From contig NZ_LT838272.1 in assembly GCF_900176005.1 (NCBI RefSeq), positions 1 through 64,000 on the forward strand: 64,000 nt of DNA, in the 5' to 3' direction. The translations under genes and the position numbers were made by a program. Below the pieces are notes generated by a model. That model was not told where the DNA came from. It ran no database searches and saw only the letters and a program-made list of their open reading frames with translations. Shown one piece after another: positions 57,784 to 64,000 of this stretch. The stretch comes from Thermanaeromonas toyohensis ToBE (GTDB taxonomy: Bacteria; Bacillota; DSM-521; Neomoorellales; Neomoorellaceae). Numbering within the stretch: position 1 is the stretch's first letter; every line of letters begins with the position of its first letter.

Positions 57784-59862
57784 ATGGCACGGGAATATCC
57801 GCTAGAGAAGACGCGCAATATCGGCATTATGGCCCACATTGACGCTGGTAAGACTACCACCACCGAGAGAATCCTCTTCTACACCGGGCGTGTTCACCGG
57901 ATGGGCGAGGTTCATGAAGGTACGGCTACCATGGATTGGATGGTCCAGGAGCAAGAGCGAGGCATTACTATAACTTCTGCTGCCACTACTTGCTTCTGGC
58001 GCGACTGTCGTATAAATATCATAGACACGCCAGGGCACGTGGACTTTACTGTAGAAGTGGAACGCTCCCTACGAGTGCTGGACGGTGCAGTGGCTATCTT
58101 TTGCTCTGTAGGCGGGGTAGAACCCCAGTCGGAAACTGTCTGGCGGCAGGCGGATAAATATGGCGTGCCGCGCATCGCCTATATCAACAAGATGGATCGC
58201 GTGGGAGCCGATTTCTTCCGCGCCGTTAGAGAAATAGCCGAAAAGCTAGGTGCAACACCTGTGCCTATTCAGCTTCCCATCGGGGTAGAAGATAGCTTCC
58301 GTGGCGTGGTAGATCTCATCCGCCAGAAGGCCATCTATTTCGTAGATGAACTGGGTACAGTTATAGAAGAAGGACCTGTACCACCGGAAATGGAGGAACT
58401 AGTAGCCGAGTACCGGGAAAAACTTTTAGAAGCGGTAGCGGAAAGCGATGAGGAATTGATGCTTAAGTACTTGGAGGGCGAGGAGCTTACAGAAGAGGAA
58501 ATAAAGGCCGGTATTAGGAAGGCTACCATCGCCCTCAAGATGGTGCCGGTGCTTTGCGGTTCTTCCTTTAAAAATAAAGGGGTTCAGCCGCTACTGGATG
58601 CTATTGTGGATTATTTGCCTGCGCCGACGGATATCCCAGCTATTCGGGGTATAGATCCCGAGACGGGGCGAGAGGACAGGCGGCAGGCGAGCGACAACGA
58701 GCCCTTGGCTGCCCTGGCCTTTAAAATCATGGCTGATCCCTATGTGGGTAAGCTCACCTTCATCCGCGTGTACTCGGGAACCTTAAAACCCGGCACTTAT
58801 GTTTACAATTCCACTAAGGGCAAACGGGAGCGCATAGGCCGTATCTTGCGTATGCATGCCAATCACCGCGAAGAGGTCGGTGAGGCCTTTGCAGGTGATA
58901 TCATAGCGGCTGTGGGGTTAAAGGAGACCACTACCGGCGATACTTTATGTGACGAGCAGCATCCCATTATCTTGGAGTCTATGGACTTCCCTGAGCCGGT
59001 GATTTCTGTCGCCATCGAGCCCAAGACCAAGGCCGACCAGGAGAAGATGGGCCTGGCTCTACAGAGGCTGGCTGAAGAGGATCCCACCTTCCGTATGCAT
59101 ACCGATCCGGAGACTGGCCAGACCATCATTTCCGGGATGGGCGAGCTGCACCTAGAGATCATTGTGGATCGGCTTTTGAGGGAATTTAAGGTGGGGGCTA
59201 ACGTGGGCAAGCCCCAGGTGGCCTACAAGGAGACCATCCGCAGGCCTGTCCGGGCGGAAGGTAAATATATCCGCCAGACAGGCGGTCGCGGTCAGTATGG
59301 TCACGTGATCCTTGAGCTGGAGCCCCTCGAGCCTGGTAAGGGTTACGAATTTGTAAACAAGATTGTGGGTGGTGTGGTCCCCAAGGAATATATCCCGGCG
59401 GTGGATGCCGGTATCCGGGAAGCTATGGAGAACGGGGTGCTCGCTGGGTATCCTCTAGTGGATATCCGAGCTACTTTGGTAGATGGCTCCTATCATGAAG
59501 TAGACTCCTCGGAGATGGCCTTTAAGATCGCGGCTTCCCAGGCCTTAAAAGACGGGGTAAAGAGGGCTAACCCGGTGCTCCTGGAGCCCATTATGAAGGT
59601 GGAAGTTACAGTGCCGGAGGAATATATGGGAGATGTAATAGGTGATCTCAACGCGCGCCGGGGCCGGATCGAAGGCATGGAACCCCGGGGCGGGGCTCAA
59701 GTTATCCGTGCTTATGTGCCCTTGGCGGAAATGTTTGGGTATGCAACAGACTTGCGTTCCCGGACCCAGGGTCGGGGCACCTATGTCATGCAATTTTCCC
59801 ACTATAGCGAGGTGCCTGCTAACTTAGCCGAAGAAATTATAAAGAGGCGCCAAAGCGCGTGA
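57784..59862 (+). CDS. fusA: Elongation factor G
   Basis: GTPase driving ribosomal translocation, 692 residues. G1 [15 protein letters not shown], switch [11 protein letters not shown] and NKMD are clear, and domains II-V follow. ATG at 57784 after GGAGGAGGTGAG; a longer in-frame reading from 57697 overlaps rpsG and is rejected. Confidence 0.98.
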   Translation: MAREYPLEKTRNIGIMAHIDAGKTTTTERILFYTGRVHRMGEVHEGTATMDWMVQEQERGITITSAATTCFWRDCRINIIDTPGHVDFTVEVERSLRVLDGAVAIFCSVGGVEPQSETVWRQADKYGVPRIAYINKMDRVGADFFRAVREIAEKLGATPVPIQLPIGVEDSFRGVVDLIRQKAIYFVDELGTVIEEGPVPPEMEELVAEYREKLLEAVAESDEELMLKYLEGEELTEEEIKAGIRKATIALKMVPVLCGSSFKNKGVQPLLDAIVDYLPAPTDIPAIRGIDPETGREDRRQASDNEPLAALAFKIMADPYVGKLTFIRVYSGTLKPGTYVYNSTKGKRERIGRILRMHANHREEVGEAFAGDIIAAVGLKETTTGDTLCDEQHPIILESMDFPEPVISVAIEPKTKADQEKMGLALQRLAEEDPTFRMHTDPETGQTIISGMGELHLEIIVDRLLREFKVGANVGKPQVAYKETIRRPVRAEGKYIRQTGGRGQYGHVILELEPLEPGKGYEFVNKIVGGVVPKEYIPAVDAGIREAMENGVLAGYPLVDIRATLVDGSYHEVDSSEMAFKIAASQALKDGVKRANPVLLEPIMKVEVTVPEEYMGDVIGDLNARRGRIEGMEPRGGAQVIRAYVPLAEMFGYATDLRSRTQGRGTYVMQFSHYSEVPANLAEEIIKRRQSA

Positions 59863-59866
59863 ACAA

Positions 59867-59891
59867 CTCCAGCGGGTAAAGCCCGCTGGAG
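59867..59891. other. Stable intercistronic hairpin without T-tract (fusA-tuf)
   Basis: CTCCAGCGGG (59867-59876), loop TAAAG, CCCGCTGGAG (59882-59891), perfect 10 bp and no T-run. Possible mRNA processing or stability element upstream of tuf. Confidence 0.6.
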
Positions 59892-59934
59892 AACAATACT
59901 TAAAAAAGTTAGTCTATAAGGAGGAAAGAAAGTT

Positions 59935-61137
59935 ATGGCCAAGCCCAAGTTTGAGCGGACCAAGCCGCATGTGAACGTAGGCACCATAGGGCATGTGGAC
60001 CATGGGAAGACTACACTGACCGCAGCCATCACCTTCTGCCTGGCCAAGCAAGGGCTAGCTGTACCTACGGCCTATGATCAAATCGACAAAGCTCCAGAAG
60101 AAAGGGAGCGCGGCATCACCATCGCTACTGCCCATGTGGAATATGAGACCCCCAAACGGCACTACGCCCATGTTGACTGCCCAGGCCATGCCGACTATGT
60201 AAAGAACATGATAACTGGGGCGGCCCAGATGGACGGGGCTATCCTGGTGGTGTCGGCGGCGGACGGCCCCATGCCCCAGACAAGGGAACACATACTTTTA
60301 GCGCGGCAGGTCGGGGTACCCTATATCGTAGTGTTCTTGAATAAAGTGGATATGGTGGATGATCCGGAGCTTCTGGAGTTAGTAGAGATGGAGGTGCGCG
60401 AGCTTCTTACCCAGTACGAGTTCCCAGGCGATGAGGTACCAGTGGTGAAGGGTTCAGCCCTTAAGGCTATGGAGTGCGGCTGCGGCAAGAGGGAGTGCCA
60501 GTGGTGCAGCAAAATATGGGAGCTTATGGATGCTGTGGATGAGTATATCCCCACACCTCAGCGGGAAGTGGATAAGCCGTTCCTTATGCCCATTGAAGAC
60601 GTGTTCAGCATCACGGGTCGCGGAACAGTTACCACAGGCCGGGTTGAGCGTGGTAAGGTCAAAGTAGGGGATGAGGTAGAGATTATAGGTTTGCGGGAGG
60701 ATATCCGGAAGACAGTAGTAACTGGCGTAGAGATGTTTCGCAAGACTTTAGATGAGGCTGTAGCTGGTGACAATATCGGAACCCTCCTCCGGGGTATAGA
60801 GCGGAAGGAAGTAGAGCGGGGTATGGTCTTGGCCAAGCCGGGGACCATTAGACCCTATACCAAGTTTGAGGCTGAGGTGTACGTGCTGACTAAGGAGGAA
60901 GGAGGGCGGCATACGCCTTTCTTCAACGGTTACCGGCCGCAGTTTTATTTCCGTACCACCGACGTCACCGGCGTGGTAAAACTGCCCGAAGGGGTGGAGA
61001 TGGTCATGCCGGGTGATAATATTAGGATGACCATAGAGCTTATAACTCCCATAGCCATCGAAGAAGGTTTGCGGTTCGCTATACGGGAGGGCGGACGCAC
61101 CGTAGGCGCCGGAGTGGTCACTAAGATTGTAGGATAG
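59935..61137 (+). CDS. tuf: Elongation factor Tu with Cys-rich insertion
   Basis: Delivers aminoacyl-tRNA to the ribosome. 400 residues with G1 [16 protein letters not shown] and NKVD, then domains II and III. At the end of the G domain there is an insertion, [12 protein letters not shown] (Cys 181, 183, 188, 191), arranged CxCx4CxxC like a zinc-binding knuckle and absent from E. coli EF-Tu; I recall similar inserts in related clostridia. ATG at 59935 after AAGGAGGAAAG. Confidence 0.98.
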   Translation: MAKPKFERTKPHVNVGTIGHVDHGKTTLTAAITFCLAKQGLAVPTAYDQIDKAPEERERGITIATAHVEYETPKRHYAHVDCPGHADYVKNMITGAAQMDGAILVVSAADGPMPQTREHILLARQVGVPYIVVFLNKVDMVDDPELLELVEMEVRELLTQYEFPGDEVPVVKGSALKAMECGCGKRECQWCSKIWELMDAVDEYIPTPQREVDKPFLMPIEDVFSITGRGTVTTGRVERGKVKVGDEVEIIGLREDIRKTVVTGVEMFRKTLDEAVAGDNIGTLLRGIERKEVERGMVLAKPGTIRPYTKFEAEVYVLTKEEGGRHTPFFNGYRPQFYFRTTDVTGVVKLPEGVEMVMPGDNIRMTIELITPIAIEEGLRFAIREGGRTVGAGVVTKIVG

Positions 61138-61148
61138 CCCTAAAGGGT

Positions 61149-61190
61149 GGGGATATGTTCCCGGGAGCTGTAAGCCGGGGACATATCCCC
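61149..61190. other. Stable intercistronic hairpin without T-tract (tuf-rpsJ)
   Basis: GGGGATATGTTCCCGG (61149-61164) pairs with CCGGGGACATATCCCC (61175-61190), 16 bp with one G.T wobble. No T-run; it marks the str/S10 operon boundary. Confidence 0.6.
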
Positions 61191-61258
61191 GTTATGTGCA
61201 AGGGATGAGAAACCTCTCCGAGTAATAAGGATGGCCAGGAGGGAGGGAAAAGGCATTC

Positions 61259-61570
61259 ATGGCTACCAAGCAAAAGATACGCATCCGCCTTAAAGCCTTT
61301 GACCATAGGATTTTAGACCAATCCTCCCAGAAGATCGTGGAGACAGCTAGGCGTACAGGTGCGGTGGTTTCCGGTCCCATTCCTTTGCCGACCAAGAGGA
61401 CCCTCTTTACTGTACTGCGTTCTCCTCATATAGATAAGGACTCTAGAGAACAGTTTGAGATGCGCATCCATAAGCGGCTTATTGATATTTTGGATCCTAC
61501 ACCCAAGACCATCGACGCTCTCATGCGCCTGGATCTCCCGGCTGGAGTGGATATCGAGATTAAGCTTTGA
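61259..61570 (+). CDS. rpsJ: 30S ribosomal protein S10
   Basis: 103 residues; [20 protein letters not shown] and [26 protein letters not shown] (in parts) are diagnostic. Also the NusE antitermination subunit. First gene of the S10 operon. ATG at 61259 after GGAGGGAAAA. Confidence 0.97.
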   Translation: MATKQKIRIRLKAFDHRILDQSSQKIVETARRTGAVVSGPIPLPTKRTLFTVLRSPHIDKDSREQFEMRIHKRLIDILDPTPKTIDALMRLDLPAGVDIEIKL

Positions 61571-61586
61571 GTGGGGGGTAAGTTTG

Positions 61587-62219
61587 GTGCAGAAAGGTAT
61601 CCTTGGGAAAAAGATAGGTATGACCCAGATCTTTGATGAAACTGGGCGCGCCATTCCTGCCACGGTGATCCAGGCCGGTCCCTGTGTGGTGGTGCAAAAA
61701 AAGACCATAGCTACCGATGGCTATAATGCCTTGCAAGTGGGTTTTGAGCCTATTAAAGAGAGCCGTGTGAACAAGCCCTTACGGGGCCATTTTGCTAAGG
61801 CTAAGGTGGGTCCTTTCCGTTATCTTCGGGAACTGCGCCTGGAGAACGTGGAGGATTACCAGGTGGGTCAAGAGATAAAAGCAGACATCTTCAAACCGGG
61901 TGAGCGCGTGGACGTGACGGGTATATCTAAGGGTAAGGGCTTTGCCGGTGGTATCAAGCGGCATGGGTTCCAGCGGGGTCCCATGGCCCACGGTTCTAAA
62001 TATCACCGGCGGCCAGGATCTTTAGGTGCCAAAGGGCCGGCCCGGGTGTTTAAGGGAAGAAAGCTCCCTGGGCATATGGGCATGGAGAGGGTCACGGTCC
62101 TTAATCTAGAGGTTTTAAGGAGCGACGCTCAAAGGAATCTCCTGCTGGTCAAAGGGTCGGTGCCAGGACCTAGGATGGGGCTCCTCATCATCAAGGATTC
62201 GGTCAAGGGGGGCAAATGA
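61587..62219 (+). CDS. rplC: 50S ribosomal protein L3
   Basis: 210 residues, starting [19 protein letters not shown] at 61587 gives this family N terminus; TTG at 61584 is also in frame, and GGGGGG lies just upstream. The central [27 protein letters not shown] (in parts) is the peptidyl-transferase-centre loop. Confidence 0.96.
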   Translation: MQKGILGKKIGMTQIFDETGRAIPATVIQAGPCVVVQKKTIATDGYNALQVGFEPIKESRVNKPLRGHFAKAKVGPFRYLRELRLENVEDYQVGQEIKADIFKPGERVDVTGISKGKGFAGGIKRHGFQRGPMAHGSKYHRRPGSLGAKGPARVFKGRKLPGHMGMERVTVLNLEVLRSDAQRNLLLVKGSVPGPRMGLLIIKDSVKGGK

Positions 62220-62221
62220 TT

Positions 62222-62848
62222 ATGCCTAAGGTGGCGGTGTATAACACCCAGGGCCAGCAGGTAGGCGAGATGGAGCTTGATGAACGAGTTTTCGGGGCCG
62301 AAGTTAACGAGGCGGTTCTTTTTGATGCAGTGGTGATGCAGTTAGCCAGCGAGCGGCGGGGCACGGCTTCTACTAAGGGATGGGCTGAAGTGCGGGGAGG
62401 CGGCCGTAAACCCTGGCGCCAGAAGGGTACTGGGCGTGCTCGAGCAGGAAGTATTCGGTCACCCCTATGGAGGGGTGGAGCGGTGATCTTCGGCCCCCGA
62501 CCCCGGGATTATAGTTATAAATTACCCAAAAAGGTACGGCGCCTGGCCATGCGCTCTGCTCTTTCCGCCAAGGTTAAGGAAGGCAATATGATTGTGCTTG
62601 AGGATCTAAAGCTTCCTAGGCCGCGCACTAAAGATATGCTGGGGATCCTTAAGGCCCTTAAATTAGAAGATAGGAAGGCGCTGGTCGTTACGGCTGAGCC
62701 AGACAGGAACGTGGAGCTTTCCGCCCGTAACATTCCGGGAGTGACCCCTATGGCTTCCCGCGGCCTCAATGTGTATGATATCCTGGCCCACGAAAAGCTA
62801 GTCATAACGCGGGAGGCTGTAGAGCGGGTACAGGAGGTGCTGGCCTAG
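62222..62848 (+). CDS. rplD: 50S ribosomal protein L4
   Basis: 208 residues. The exit-tunnel loop is [19 protein letters not shown]. The ATG at 62222 (MPKVAVYN) is 9 bases after GGGGG and fits the family; ATG at 62216 overlaps the rplC stop and is the alternative. L4 represses S10 operons in some bacteria. Confidence 0.96.
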   Translation: MPKVAVYNTQGQQVGEMELDERVFGAEVNEAVLFDAVVMQLASERRGTASTKGWAEVRGGGRKPWRQKGTGRARAGSIRSPLWRGGAVIFGPRPRDYSYKLPKKVRRLAMRSALSAKVKEGNMIVLEDLKLPRPRTKDMLGILKALKLEDRKALVVTAEPDRNVELSARNIPGVTPMASRGLNVYDILAHEKLVITREAVERVQEVLA

Positions 62849-63139
62849 ATGCGCGCTCCCCAGGACATCATCATCGCGCCCCTAATTACAGAAAAAACCA
62901 CTAATCTTATGGCGGAAAACAAGTATACCTTTATCGTGGCCCCGGATGCCAATAAGATAGAAATAAAACAGGCCGTGGAAAAGCTCTTCAATGTAAAAGT
63001 AGAAAAGGTTAATACCCTAAAGGATCGGGGTAAGATGCGTAGGATGGGTCGCTTTGAAGGTCGCCAGTCTGACCGCAAAAAGGCTATCGTAACCTTAAAA
63101 CCGGGATATAAGATACCCATTTTTGAGGGGTTGGAGTAA
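62849..63139 (+). CDS. rplW: 50S ribosomal protein L23
   Basis: 96 residues; [20 protein letters not shown] and [20 protein letters not shown] are typical. The ATG abuts the rplD stop. Exit-tunnel docking site for SRP and trigger factor. Confidence 0.97.
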   Translation: MRAPQDIIIAPLITEKTTNLMAENKYTFIVAPDANKIEIKQAVEKLFNVKVEKVNTLKDRGKMRRMGRFEGRQSDRKKAIVTLKPGYKIPIFEGLE

Positions 63140-63141
63140 AC

Positions 63142-63966
63142 ATGTCTATAAAGAAGTTTAAACCGACATCGCCTGGACGTAGACAGATGACAGTTTCCAC
63201 CTTTGCCGAGATAACTGCTGAAGAGCCGGAGAAATCTTTGCTGGCTCCCTTGCTTAAGAAGGCTGGACGCAACAACCAGGGCCGTATTACAGTCCGGCAC
63301 AGGGGGGGCGGACATAAGCGCCTCTACCGTATCATTGATTTCAAGCGGGATAAAGATGGTATACCTGGCCGGGTGGCTACCATCGAGTACGATCCTAATC
63401 GTTCGGCTAGAATCGCCTTGATCCATTATGCCGATGGGGAGAAGAGGTATATCCTGGCTCCGGAGAACTTAAGGGTAGGCGACGTGGTAATGTCCGGACC
63501 CGACGCTGATATAAAAGTGGGCAATACCCTCCCCTTACGGAATATTCCTGTAGGCACCTTAGTTCATAACGTGGAGCTTAGACCCGGTAAAGGTGGCCAG
63601 ATTGTACGGGCCGCTGGGGCAGCAGCCCAGGTGATGGCTAAAGAGGGTGATTATGCCCAGCTCCGCCTGCCTTCAGGAGAGATTAGGCTGGTGCACCTGG
63701 ATTGCCGGGCTACGGTTGGCCAGGTGGGAAACTTAGATCATGAGAATATTACCATAGGTAAGGCTGGCCGGTCGCGTTGGCTAGGTATCCGCCCCAGCGT
63801 TCGTGGTGTGGTCATGAACCCGGTAGACCATCCCCATGGTGGTGGCGAGGGTAAGTCTCCTATCGGGCGTCACCCTGTAACGCCTTGGGGCAAGCCGGCC
63901 TTAGGCGTGAAAACCCGCAAGAAAAATAAGCCTTCAGATAAGCTCATTATTAAGCGGCGGAAATAG
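63142..63966 (+). CDS. rplB: 50S ribosomal protein L2
   Basis: 274 residues, complete. [20 protein letters not shown] and the C-terminal [20 protein letters not shown] with the functionally important His are present. ATG at 63142, 2 bases after rplW. The S10 operon should continue (rpsS next) beyond the edge; 63967-64000 holds no start. Confidence 0.97.
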   Translation: MSIKKFKPTSPGRRQMTVSTFAEITAEEPEKSLLAPLLKKAGRNNQGRITVRHRGGGHKRLYRIIDFKRDKDGIPGRVATIEYDPNRSARIALIHYADGEKRYILAPENLRVGDVVMSGPDADIKVGNTLPLRNIPVGTLVHNVELRPGKGGQIVRAAGAAAQVMAKEGDYAQLRLPSGEIRLVHLDCRATVGQVGNLDHENITIGKAGRSRWLGIRPSVRGVVMNPVDHPHGGGEGKSPIGRHPVTPWGKPALGVKTRKKNKPSDKLIIKRRK

Positions 63967-64000
63967 TAGAGTAAATATTTGCCCCAGCAGGCCTACCAGC

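Noticed and set aside
61455-61586. 44-residue N-terminal extension of L3
   Set aside because: It overlaps rpsJ in another frame, and L3 proteins begin at the MQKGILGKK equivalent.

Overview
The window looks like the origin end of a chromosome from a thermophilic, anaerobic, spore-forming Firmicute, most like Moorellaceae (Moorella or Thermanaeromonas type). This is inferred from gene content and order: dnaA-dnaN-recF-remB-gyrB-gyrA at the origin, sporulation sigma factor SigH, a selenocysteine tRNA, two T-box leaders, a ferredoxin-dependent 2-oxoacid oxidoreductase operon, and moderately GC-rich coding with many GTG/TTG starts. No rRNA operon, prophage, insertion sequence or CRISPR array was seen. 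Nearly every gene is on the + strand, as expected for a leading-strand arm leaving oriC.

Layout. 1-8.6 kb: replication initiation and DNA gyrase. 8.6-11.4 kb: PLP synthase (pdxST) and a GH15 glucoside hydrolase. 11.4-17.3 kb: selC, a DUF1858 protein, a tandem HD-GYP protein, an orphan PhoR-like kinase, an AbrB/zinc-ribbon protein, a cyclic-di-GMP-I riboswitch in front of a second HD-GYP gene, then a minus-strand region of about 450 nt that folds into many hairpins, then a PHP protein. 17.3-26.1 kb: radA, PIN/TRAM protein, ispD, ispF, a Cys T-box with cysE-cysS, thyX, rlmB, sigH. 26.2-28.6 kb: tRNA-Tyr, initiator tRNA-Met, tRNA-Thr, a YchF-type ATPase and a CcrM/HinfI-like adenine methyltransferase. 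28.7-33.5 kb: a small membrane protein and a T-box-controlled serine module (transaminase, serA), then serS. 33.6-38.4 kb: a NarL-type two-component system, a DoxX protein and CstA. 38.5-45.7 kb: a sigma-54 activator and its probable target operon (buk, ptb, P-loop ATPase, four-subunit 2-oxoacid:ferredoxin oxidoreductase). 45.7-64 kb: rpmG-secE-nusG-rplKA, L10 leader-rplJL, rpoBC, the str operon and the start of the S10 operon, which runs off the right edge after rplB.

How it fits together. The sigma-54 operon should convert branched-chain or related 2-oxoacids to acyl-CoA (VorABCD), acyl-phosphate (Ptb) and acid plus ATP (Buk), linking amino-acid fermentation to substrate-level phosphorylation. 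Two uncharged-tRNA sensors place Cys synthesis/charging and Ser synthesis under amino-acid control. Two HD-GYP genes and a c-di-GMP aptamer lie within 4 kb.

The best candidate for something undescribed is the minus-strand RNA at about 15965-16412. It has its own promoter-like sequence, an intrinsic terminator, about a dozen hairpins (some with GNRA loops), and a recurring GGUC/GGCU helical module. About twenty G.U wobbles in its helices would be A.C mismatches if the + strand were the transcript, so the sequence itself indicates the transcribed strand. I did not recognise it as a known RNA class.
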